DNA of 64,000 nucleotides from Macrostomum hystrix (lineage: Eukaryota; Platyhelminthes; Macrostomidae), in contig CATNEN010000034.1 of assembly GCA_950097015.1 (NCBI GenBank), positions 5,288,501 to 5,352,500 on the forward strand. Direction: 5' to 3'. The notes below the pieces were generated by a model. The model was given only the letters and a program-made list of their open reading frames with translations, was not told the origin of the DNA and did no database searches. Each line of letters begins with the position of its first letter. Position 1 is the stretch's first letter. Shown here in pieces: positions 10,610 through 21,700 of the stretch. The translations under genes and the position numbers were made by a program.

Positions 10610-13600
10610 TGGGCACTCATGCTTTTAAGACAATTTTTTGACCAGAACTAACTTATTTGTGGTTACTGCTTAAGCTGTTTGTGCAAACACAACAGCAAGA
10701 ATGCAATAGACCACAACTGAACACTTTAAAAAAATAATTATTTTTAACTAAAATATAATCTTTTTATCTAATTGCTTTAAGAAATTTGTAACTAAATATG
10801 AAATGTTTACAATTCCAACAAATAATTGTTGCACTCATGATTTCATTTATAATAATTTCAGACTTACTTTTAAAGTATATAATTAGTTAATAAGCAATTT
10901 ATACATTTTACTAGCCAAAATATGTACAAAGCTATGAATTTAGCATCACAAACAGAGGAAAGTAAATAACCAATAACACTTGGACCAAAGGTACATTGCT
11001 ACACTAATCATTTTTCAATAAAGTACCACTAGGCCTATGCAAAAGTCTAAAAATGAGTAGAATTATAAATAAATCAATAGAGCTCTGCCATAGCAATGGA
11101 TATAGCTTTTAGTATAAATCTTGTCACATTCTCAGTCAACAGACTAGGGAAAACCCTACCACACAATATTCACATGGCATTGAAATTTCTGAAGGGCTTA
11201 AGTCCTAAACACTAAGGAATTAAGAGTTCCTATTATATTCAAAAGTGTCTTCACAAATTTTGTAGTCTTGAGTTCTTTATGGGCTTGAGTTTGTATTGAA
11301 TTTTGTGTTAGCTACATAGAACTGTTTGACTTAAGTTTTATTTTATATTTTCTGGTCATCTCTATTGTCTCTGCACTGTTTGTTTTATTCACTTCATTGG
11401 AAACTAAATTTGAGAACTCAAGATACAGTAAACAAGATTAGGTCTAAATGCATAGATTAGAGATAAACACATTACAACTACATATAGTTATATTTACTAA
11501 ATTGGAACTGGCATGTTAGCAATAGGCCTAGCTAAATAGTCCGGATTTTTGCAGTTATAAATTTTTGCAATATAATGTATATATATTTGAATTACTGTCA
11601 TGTGTTACAGTGTTAGGCCTATAGGCTAGATAGCTCAAATTTAGTGACTTAGGCTAGCATATCATGACATATCAGTCTAAAAGCACCAGTTAAATACACT
11701 AGACTAGATAAAAAGTTAAGAATGGGTAGGGCAGGGGTAAAATCTTTAATAAGAAATAGATTACATTATAGATGGCAAAGTTTTTTGTATAATGTCAATA
11801 GATGGATATGACATCCTACTGCATTGCCATTTGCTTGACCAACATATTTGGCACAACGCTGTTTTGGATCACACATTTTTATCGCCTGTTGCTAATGCCT
11901 GGGTAGAATGGAAACATGAGTTGTTGAAATTTTCATTAAGGGTAGTTTCATTTAATTTTTTCTCTTTTCCTTTTTTTCTAAAAATAAAATTCATAAGAAA
12001 TTATATAAAAATTCATTAAAATTAAAATTAAAATTAAAACAATAAATTTGTAAGCTTTGCTGATATTTTTTAAATAAGTTAAAAAAAACTTGATAGCAAT
12101 TGTCTTGACATTTAGTGAGACAATGTATATTGTCTTGACATGTATAAGTGCTTTGCTACCTTCCTTCTATTACAAGGATAATAAAATTGATTAAAAAGTT
12201 ACACCTAGTATGTAAGCATAGGCATGATACAAATAAATTAGATTTTTGATCAATTTTAAATGATAAAGAGCTAAATAAAGACAAATTACTAAACATGCTA
12301 ATTTAGACAAGTAATCATATAGACACAGATAGACAAAGATTCTTGTGACTATAGCAAAATTTCCACTATAGAAATTAGTTAATTGCCGATTTCACCAATA
12401 ATGGAAACTATTTACTCTAGATAGGGCCTACGCAAACTGTCTATAGGTCTTGTCCAATAACTCTTCAGTACGTCGTCTCGCTGGCTGTATCAATAAATCC
12501 AGGAAAGCGACAACATCAATAAAAAAACCGGTGATTCATATTGTCACCTTAGAACTTCTCTCTTACACAAGATAACAAACGAAAAATGATAAATTCAGTA
12601 TTAAATTTAGGTAAAAAATAGGGACTTTCTTTTCAATCGTCCTATAAAACAAAAAAAGATTTGTTTATCGACCTTATTTCGTTTGGAAATTTTAAATTTA
12701 TTTCTCTCTATGGCGTCATGTATTTTGCAAATATATCTAGAAGCTTTCTAGTGTAGTCTAAATTGAAAATTTACATTTTGTTTTCTAGGTTTCGATGTAA
12801 ATATTTAAGTTACTAGTTAAATAAAAAATGTAACTGTTTATGATTTATGCTGCTGCCTGGAAATATGATATCTTATATGTTATATGTCTATATTATATGT
12901 GATTATATTATTTGATTATATGTATATAATTGCTATCTATAGGGCCTATATAGGGCCTATATATTTGAATTTCTCTACTAGGGCCTAACTATACTTTGTT
13001 TCAAAGTTTTTTTCACAGTAAACTTTTTGTCAATAAAAAGAAAACAGTTTGTGTTTGTTTGTAAGTGCCCCTAATTAATTTATAAATTGAGAGCTAAAAC
13101 ATTTGTCATTACAGTTTCATTGTCAATCAGAAATATTGTTCGTTAGGCCTAATGTACCTAGTGTAGCTATAAGCTTAGCTGTTGTCATGTTGATTCATAT
13201 TTATAAAAAGTATACTGTTTATGCACTACCAATATAAATTCTTTCAATCCACCCAATTTAAGGTATATTTTAAGCTTACTAGTATTACTATTGTTCTATT
13301 TGTTTAATATACCTTTTACGTTCTATTTGATAAAAACTGCAACCAATTTGGCCACGGCTCAGCCTGACGCAGCCGCAGCAATTTTCCATAGACAGCCGCC
13401 GCTAGCAGCAACCAATTTGGTAAAAACTGCGAACTATTTTTCCAGCTTGAAGATAGCAGCTCACTGCCGTATTTGACCTGCCCTGTCAACAGCAGTAGCG
13501 AAATAGGGAGCAATAGCATAACAATAACAATAAAGAATGATAACAATATGTCCTCAGTCAAAAGTCAGAACACAAATTCATAACATTAAGAATGAATGAA

Positions 13601-14920
13601 GTGGCAGTGATGGCAGCCGACCATCATTCTGCCAAGCTCTCTCCAGTCGTCGCCATTCCTGTACGCTCTCATGATTCGCTCTCGATCCAGCTGACTTATC
13701 TTTTGGTACGGCCCACGATTCGCCATCAGAGTGATGATAAGAATGATAAGAATGATATCTTCAAGCTGGCAAAATAGCTCGCAGTTTTTACCAAATTGGT
13801 TGCTGCTAGCAGCGGCTGTCTATGGAAAATTGCTGCGGCTGCGTCAGGCTGAGCCGTGGCCAAATTGGTTGCAGTTTTTATCAAATAGAACGTAAAAAGG
13901 TAACTGTTTGATATTTAACTGAATCAAATAACTTTATTAAATATAAAAATAAGCACCTTTAAAGTGTGCGCAATATGAAAATGAAATATATATATATAAT
14001 ATATCCATAAAACTTAAACATAGATATACTGATACGTTGATACTTTTAAAATAAAATGTACAAGATAAAACAGCATATTAACTATTAAAATGAAAAATAG
14101 GTAACATAAGTGTAACTCTGAAGCAGTCTTATATTTAAATTATACTTTTAGTATAGTTGGAATAATACAAATTATAGTGTAAATTGACATGGCAAATAAC
14201 TAGTTTTGCATGTACATGAGGCTATTTTACAAAATATATAAACTTTTTAAAACATTTTATTGAGCAAAATGTTGAACTTTTCCAAGTTTTTAATGATGTA
14301 GTAGTGTCTAGAGCAAAATATTTTGCATTTGTGGTTGTGGGAGGCTTTGAATGACCTTTGCAATTTCTTTGGCCAATTTGTAGTGGGCATGGCCACATAA
14401 ATGTGTGCATGGCTATATATATAGTGAATATATACAAGAGTAATATTAAAAAAGGGCAGGAGAGATAGGGAAGGTTGTTAGATTATTCCCTTATGCTCTT
14501 ATAAATGGCACAAACTTCAAACTCTGGCCCCAAGATCAAGCATGTCAGATTTCAACAGAAATTAGAGCTTTCTCTTTAGGGTAAAGTTTTTTAAATATAA
14601 AGGTTTCAAGGTAAAGTTTGTATCAAAAACTCCATTCCAAATTGTTTTGAAACTCAGAAAACAAAGTAAAAAAATTAATTTCCACTTAACTGAACCACTC
14701 TATTTGATAGACATGCAGTTTTTTTTCTTTTCTGCTAAACTTCAGTAAGTGCCATCAAAGGCTGAAACTTGCTTATCAGTACACTTGATCTGATCAGGCT
14801 TAAATTAATGGGGGTAATTAAATTTCTAACACTAAGTGGGTGTCAATGGCTTTTTTTGATTAGCTTCATTGCTTAATTAGTTTGTTAGTGCAAAATGTCA
14901 CTGCCTTCTAACTGCCTTTC
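10610..14920. other. Gene-free AT-rich spacer between CENP-A-like and eEF1G
   Basis: No ORF here resembles a protein. The stretch 11030-13150 repeatedly contains the palindromic TAGGCCTA or TAGGGCCTA (near 11030, 11523, 11615, 12422, 12941, 12951, 12979 and 13143). A fold-back element lies at 13309-13902. The end, 14000-14920, probably contains the eEF1G promoter and 5' UTR intron or a trans-splice acceptor region; no TATA box is convincing. Confidence 0.6.
13309..13902. mobile_element. Fold-back element with about 145-bp inverted repeats
   Basis: The arm at 13309-13454 is repeated in reverse complement at 13757-13902 with few differences (both contain GCAACCAATTTGG and TGCGTCAGGCTGAG or its complement). 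About 300 bp without coding sequence lies between. No clean target-site duplication was found, so class is uncertain; a MITE or snap-back DNA transposon is most likely. Confidence 0.85.
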
Positions 14921-14926
14921 CAGGCC

Positions 14927-16301
14927 ATGTCGTCCACCGGTATCCTGTTCACTCCGCCTAATTATTTTCGTGCCCAGCGCGTTGAAATCGCCGCCGCTTA
15001 TTCTGGCTTTAAACTGACCAAAGCCAAGTATGAGCCGGGCAAGACCGACAGCACGCTAGTTAAGAAGGGTTTCCCTGCCGGCTGCCTGCCAGCCTTCGAG
15101 TCTGGCAAGGAGCAACTATTTGAGGCCAACGCCATCGCCCAGTTTGTTGCTAATGATCAGCTGCGTGGTGGATCTAACAACGCGGCCCAAGTTGCCCAGT
15201 TTGCCAACTGGAGCGACGCTACCTTTGTGCCACCGATGACCGCCTGGGTGCTGCCCTGTCTTGGTGTCACTAAGCCTGACGCTAGCCAAACAGAGGCCGC
15301 GAAGGCTCAGGTCGCTGCTGGACTGAAGTTTCTAGATTCTCACCTGGCCACTCGAACTTACCTGGTTGGCGAGCGCATCACCTTGGCCGATTTGGCTGTA
15401 GCCTGCGACCTTCTGCCGCTGTTCCAGCACGCTATGGGCCCCGATCAGCGTCGGCCCTACGGTAATGTGGCCCGCTGGTTTAACACGCTAATTAATCAGC
15501 CGGAGTTTAAGAAGACCATTGGCGAGGTAAAATCTAATTGCGACTGAAAATTCTTGTCCAACCAGCTACTTACCAGCTACAATGTTAGTACTATAAAACG
15601 CGCGTTTCTGTTATTTTTAGGTTAAACTGGCCGACAAGGCTGGCGCATTTTGCCAGGCCACCTACGACAAGCTGCGCCAGCAGCAGGGCGGAGCTAAGAA
15701 AAAGGAGGAGCCAAAGAAGAAGGAAGAGCCGAAGAAGAAGAAGGAAGAGCCAAAGAAGAAGGAAGAGCCGAAGAAGAAAGAGGAAGACGATGATGACGAT
15801 GATCATAAGAAGAAAGAAGACAAAGATCCGTTCGCCAAGCTGCCCGCTGGCACGTTCAACATGGACGAATTCAAGCGCGTGTACTCCAACGAGGACATTA
15901 AGACTGTTGCCATCCCTTATTTCTGGAAGAACTTCGATGCCGAGCACTACAGCCTGTGGTACTGCGAGTACCTCTTTCCCGAAGAGCTGCGCATGATTTT
16001 CATGTCCTCCAATCTCATCGGTGGCATGTTTCAGCGCCTCGATAGGATGCACAAGCACGCCTTTGGCTCCATGGCCGTGTTTGGCGTTAGCAACAACAGC
16101 ACTATTAGCGGCATCTGGTTCTGGCGCGGCCAGGATCTGGCGTTCAAGCTTAGCGAAGACCTGCAGGTTGATTACGAGAGCTTCAGCTGGCGCAAACTGG
16201 ATCCCAAATCCGACGAGGCCAAGACCCTAGTTGAAGAATATTTCCTGCAAGAGGGCAACTTTGGCGGCAAGACGTTCGCCCAGGGCAAGATCTTCAAGTG
16301 A
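14927..16301 (+). CDS. EEF1G: Translation elongation factor 1-gamma
   Basis: Two exons, 14927-15526 and 15621-16301, joined in phase 0 at GAG|GTT, give 426 residues (human 437). eEF1-gamma is the structural subunit of the eEF1B exchange complex that recharges eEF1A with GTP in the cytosol. Residues 1-200 are a GST-like domain (N-terminal thioredoxin-like part, then [17 protein letters not shown]). A lysine/glutamate/proline linker ([12 protein letters not shown] repeats, then an Asp run) leads to the conserved EF1G C-terminal domain with [43 protein letters not shown] and [12 protein letters not shown] 3' splice site (CTTTCCAG) lies 3 nt before the ATG, so the 5' UTR is spliced or trans-spliced. 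Nothing is truncated. Confidence 0.98.
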
Positions 16302-16327
16302 TCATCCATTGTTGGACTAATTATAGA

Positions 16328-16333
16328 AATAAA
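16328..16333 (+). promoter_or_regulatory. eEF1G polyadenylation signal
   Basis: AATAAA begins 27 bp after the TGA stop. A second AATAAA lies near 16422. Confidence 0.75.
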
Positions 16334-17653
16334 TCATATGATTTCGTGCAACATCAACAAACGACTTTCTGTTCTCTTTAACACGCAAAGGTGGTTGGGT
16401 TCTATTTAAGACTGATTGATCAATAAAACTTGTCTTGAATTCAAAATCAAAAGACCAAGTTTTACACACTGGCCTGCAAAAAAATCTGTTCAACTTTCTT
16501 CACAACAAAAGACCATCTCTCAACTAGTGGATGAAAATTGATTTGGCGCGTCCTGTTCAAAATTCGTTTCCTTTTTTTAAAGCAACATTGAAAGACTGGA
16601 GTACGGAATGAAAACTTTAACAACTGCTTAGACGTTTTTTTCTGAATGAAACTGACAAGTATATAAAAGTGCAATTATAATATCAGTTGGCACTTTTTCT
16701 GAAGCTAGGAGGTCACTTTTCTGAATGCGTCATTGCTATTGAAATAAGCAGAAAGAGAATCCTGATTTGCACTGTACTATATACTTGTCTTAAAATTGGT
16801 AGGGACAAGTAGCAAGCTGCTCCGTCCTTGTTCGTCAAAGCCAAACGGATACAAATTAACAAAACTGATAGCGAGCTATTGTAGCAAGCATTCTGGAAAA
16901 CTTGACTTCATCGTCTTGCTCGACTATAGCAATTAGAAACGCTGTAAGCGAGGTCCGTGGTCGTTTTAGCCTTCAGGCTAAAAGGCTTTAAAAAAGTTCT
17001 AGAACTCCCGATGCGACGGCTAGCTAGGTCACTTGGGAATTGTCCAGTTAGCAGCTACTCAGTAATCTTCTATAGATTAGCTCCTGTATAATCTTCCTTT
17101 CCCAGATGCGACCAGGTCTGCTCTTTCACATCTCTTTCACATCTTCTACGAGAACTTTGTCTCATTTACCTTTGCTTTTAACTACTGCCTCTATATAATT
17201 GGGTCCATCAGAGCCTAATTAAAAAAATAAGGTGAGGAGGCGTCAAGCGGAAAGCATTTCGCGCAGCAAAAAGTTTATGGACAAAGCTTGGAAGCGAGGC
17301 AATCTCTTTTGTAGTATAGAAGCTGAGCGATGAAGGCTGACTCTAATCAAGCAAGCATAACATTGATTCGGCATTCGATGTTATGTGCTTCGTTTCGGAA
17401 GCACATATTTGAGTCAGAAATGAAAAGCATCAAGCTTTCACGATTTAAAACATGTCGCTGGCAAACACGAGCCAAACAAATCGGTTGTGGTGCACAGCCC
17501 CCAGCCAGCATACTTGTCAGCAGTGATTGCTTGGCCAAGAGCTTCGGTCGCCTCTCGGTCGAGTAGCATAGCTTAATCGATCAACCGAAAGAAAATGCGT
17601 TAGATTTGGTTCATTGTTCCATTACATAGTATGACCGATTGCAATGGGTTCTC
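16334..17653. other. Spacer downstream of eEF1G
   Basis: No ORF with recognisable similarity and no repeats of note. Short open frames near 16462-16674 and 17330-17566 look random in composition. Confidence 0.5.
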
Positions 17654-17669
17654 TATGGCTTAATCCCAA

Positions 17670-17949
17670 GAGGGTGAGTGGCAGAGCGGTTAACTCGTTT
17701 GCCTCTCGCACCAAGGTCCCTGGGCTCGATTCCGCGGCACAGCCGCGGAGAGAAGGCTTGGGGGCTTGTCGTGCAATTTACGCCCTTGAGGGCCAACCTC
17801 CAAGGCACTGTGAAATGTACACTGTCAGACGTCAGATGTACCTGTGTGTGCTCAAGAGTCAGCGGAAATACCTCCTCACTGGCTGCGTGTCTGCTCTCAG
17901 CAAATGATGTGCAGTGCCCACAGCCCTCCTGCAAATATTATACAAATAT
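17670..17949 (+). mobile_element. tRNA-derived SINE with target-site duplication
   Basis: A-box-like GTGGCAGAGCGG and B-box-like GGCTCGATTCC form a tRNA-like head, followed by the family body (GGGCTTGTCGTGCAATTTAC and onwards). It is flanked by a 16-bp direct repeat, TATGGCTTAATCCCAA, at 17654-17669 and 17950-17965, the signature of LINE-mediated insertion. Confidence 0.95.
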
Positions 17950-18151
17950 TATGGCTTAATCCCAAATAAATTCAAATGTTTGGTCTGAAAGTTCTATGGA
18001 TGGCCGCTCCGATGACCACTGTTTCACATAGCTTGGTAAAATCAATAAACTATAACCAATGTCTACTTTTATCTATGGTCGAAACACGTACGTCTACTCA
18101 AGGGGCATTTAATTTATGATATATAAGGCAGTTGAATTCTGATAAGTCAAT

Positions 18152-18218
18152 CCAAGGAATTCTAAATCTAGCAATTTAGAACTACTAATTTTCGACAACT
18201 AGATTTAGAATTCCTTGG
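18152..18218. repeat. Perfect 19-bp inverted repeat
   Basis: CCAAGGAATTCTAAATCTA at 18152-18170 and its exact complement at 18200-18218, with a 29-bp loop. It lies about 530 bp before the GPCR start and is either a tiny fold-back element or a regulatory hairpin. The rest of 17970-18640 shows nothing clear. Confidence 0.85.
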
Positions 18219-18745
18219 TCAATCTGATAAAAGGACAAAAAACATTGACTGGAGTCGGATGCCAACTCTAGCACAATATTCGAGGACATCCATGGCCGAG
18301 GGTCAGTACGAGAATTGTCCATAAGGCAGTCAAAATGCTACAATTAGAGCACACATGTGTCTCTGACACATGGCCACAGTTGCAGATTAAACTTGTCGAT
18401 TTGAATCGGTCACTACTTTGTAGGCTAGCTCCTCACTGTATTATTGAGTAGAGCCAAAAGCCAATGAAGACTCGATTTCAATTCGTCACCCGCTCCAATC
18501 TGCTGGCCAATCAGGCACTGACGAAGGCGCTACTACTGTATTATAGCATTTTTTCTAATGCGTTAAAAAGGAATCAAAAGGAAGAAAAAGGAAATGCTGG
18601 ATATCTATTCCAGAGTCCCACTTTGAGGCTGAATCTGTCTTGAATTTTGACAAGCCTGCACTATCAAGCAGGGATTCGTAGCGAACTGGATAACATAAGC
18701 TTAATCGACCCCGATGCCAACGTCAGCTGCCCGGACCGGCATCCC

Positions 18746-21700
18746 ATGGACTATCGCTCGGCGCTTACCGGGGTAGTTCTGGGCCTCATCTCGCTGGGCA
18801 CTGTATTCGGCAACTGCCTAGTACTACTGGCTGTGGCTCTGCACCGCAGCTTACGCTCAACCACTGGCGTTTTTGTATCGAACCTCGCCGCAGCCGACCT
18901 GCTGCTTGGCGCGTGCGTGCTGCCGCTCAGCTCGGCACTGGAGGTCACCGGCGGCTGCTGGCTCTTTGGCGCCATCCTCTGCGACGTCTGGGCCTCTGTC
19001 GATGTGCTCTGCTGCACCGCCAGCATCATGTCACTGTGCGTCATCTCCATGGAGCGGTACATCGGCGTGACGCGGCCGCTGCAGCACGCCAGCATCCTGA
19101 CGCATCGTAGAGCAGTGATTGTTGTCCTGTTCGTTTGGCTGCTTTCACTCTTGGTCTCCGTGGGCCCGCTGATCGGTTGGCGTAAGCCACGAAATGGCAC
19201 CGAAGATCCCTATAAGTGTGAGGTGTCGGACAACACGGCCTACATCGCCTTCTCAGTGATGTTCTCCTTTTACTTGCCGCTTGGCGTCATTATCTTCTTC
19301 TACATCCGGGTCTATCAGGAGGCCGTCAAGCAGACCCGCTTTCTGGCTTCCGGTGTCAAGACGGCTCGAACGGCCGGCGGCGCGAACTCTTCCGGACCAT
19401 TCATTCAGCGACATCCGGCTACGTCGGCGGAGGCGCCAGAAGCGCGCTGCTCGTCGACAGTAGTGCTTCGGGTACATAGGGGCGGTGGCAGCAACGCGGC
19501 AGCAAACTCTAAGCTGCCCCGGCTGCAGGTGACTGGTAAGTTGGTTTTCCTTTGAATTTTTTGTGTATCTGAAATTGCTGTCAATTTTCCTTTGCTTTTT
19601 TTCGAAATTGCAGTTTAAACTCCTTCTAATCAAAAGTTCTAAGCATATTTAAATAGATAATTCAGCTCAGACTTAAGTCCGTGCTGGCTCCCAGTTGCTT
19701 TCGAATTGGGGTTTAAATGTATTATTTGTTGAGAAACGGCAGGTGACTTCCTTGCTTTACAATGGATTGCGCTTCTGTCGGTTAAAAATGTCTGGAAAGA
19801 AAAAAAACTACAAGTAAAATATGCGAAACTTTTTTTGAAATAGCAACTGAGTAACCCACTTTTGAGCTAGCGCTGAACATCACTTGAGAACAAAATTGTA
19901 CTGTTTGTATTTGTGGTGTGAGCAGGTGTCCCCACTTTCTCGTTGACGTTGTAAACGCAACAGAGCTATGAGCAAGTTGTACTTCAGTGAGAGCTGTGCC
20001 AAGTTGTTACGTACGAGAAAAGCGTTGGAGAAAGTACTAGCAAATGCCTTTAACCGTCGATTCTACGAGTATTATAGGCTGTAAGCCTACCCCGGCGTTC
20101 GTGTTTTGATTCCGAGAGCCTCAACATGTCAAAAATTGTATCGACAATAAGCATATCAAACAAGTTATTAAGGACCACTAGTAGTGGTCTTGGCTTAGTC
20201 TACTTCTGGTGATCCTTGTTTTAAATACCTAACCGCGCACATTTTGAAGACGAAGACTGGTCAATGTTATGACAGTATCTGTCAACAAGCGGTCTGAAAT
20301 GTTGTGCTTAGGCTGTAGTTACAGGATTCAGAAGACAACATAGTATAGCCAACTATTGAATAGTTTTCACAATTCTATCACTGCTGAGGTGAGTGCATAG
20401 ATGCGTCCGAATTTCATTAGCCAAGCCCGATCGTGCCATGGCCCTTAATCTTGTAGCGATGCTGCATGGCCTGACTTAATGACGCAGAACTGCGAGCAAA
20501 AAAGGAATGTAAATATTGGATTTCATCGACTCGAGAATGCGCGAGTTATATGATGCGGCGACTGTGTTGCCGCCTGGCGTGATTGTTGCTGTCTGCCTCC
20601 TCATCCGTGGCCAGGCAGGCATTAATTGATAACTCTAGACTTCCGCTGTTAATTTATCATCTTTCTTCTCGTATCGTCATGCTGGCACTGATTAGAGGAA
20701 GCAAACAAGATTCACTTTGGAGACACACCTTTGCGTGCCAGCCTCTTTGAAATGATAAAAGAATCCTTTATCTGACGCTGGCTGCAACTGCACAAGAAAA
20801 ACAAGTCTGTTTTGTATCGCTGTTGCTGCTGAAATAAAGCAGGCACACCCTTCCTATTCGATCATCTCTTATACACTGCAAGTAGTTCAGTAACACCGCA
20901 TTGCGAAAGGAAGGGGAGAGAAATCTAAGTGGTGAAAAATGCAAAATCTGCTTCCCAGTGACTCCTCATCGGGCCCTCGGCTGCTATGTAACATCAGCCC
21001 GTCTGTTACATGTTACACTAGAACATAATAAATGCGTGACCGCATAAGCATGAGACAAGACAAGAAGGAATGCCACTGTGTATATTACAAAGCTTCCAGT
21101 GTATGGCCAGATAAAAATTCATTGTACTGGCAAAATTGACAAGTAGCGTAAAATTTCTGGCTTCCTTTTACTTGCAGTTTTTTTCGTCTTCTTCTAAGAT
21201 TGGACAAAATGTCATGGCCAAAACTACATTTATTTCATTCTAACATGTTTAGAAACTGAATTCGCTCAGCCACAAGGCAGAAAACTTGTGGTCGAGCGCA
21301 CCACAGTTAGGAATTTGCTATATAAAATCGAACAAAGGGAAATGGAAGTGGAAAGGCGTACTCAAGTGCTGTGAGCTGCATCGGCTCATCCAAAGGCTTT
21401 TTTCATTGGGAAGTGTTGTTTAACATTTTTTTAAGTTTCTTTTTTTTAAGAGAGAGAGTTCTTAATTCTTCATCTCATTGTAGCCAGGTTCTATCACGGT
21501 TTACCCATTGGCTATGCCGATTTGATTGCCCTGGAAAGCAGAGAGAGTGTGAGAGAGAAAGAATAAGTCGCCCAGGCTTCGCTTTAACGGAAGCTGCAGA
21601 AGTCTATTTGCGCATGACTGAGCTAAAGCAAAGCTTCTAGTCCTGTTTGGCCCTCGCATGGCTGGCTTAGTTGTCGTCTATCGAAGAAATCGCGGCTGCT

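Noticed and set aside
17644..17959. Short ORFs and a possible tRNA gene
   Set aside because: The tRNA-like A and B boxes belong to a SINE with a target-site duplication, and the cloverleaf is not complete.
18647..18746. GPCR start at 18647
   Set aside because: That codon is TTG; the first in-frame ATG is at 18746, and any longer N-terminus needs an upstream exon.
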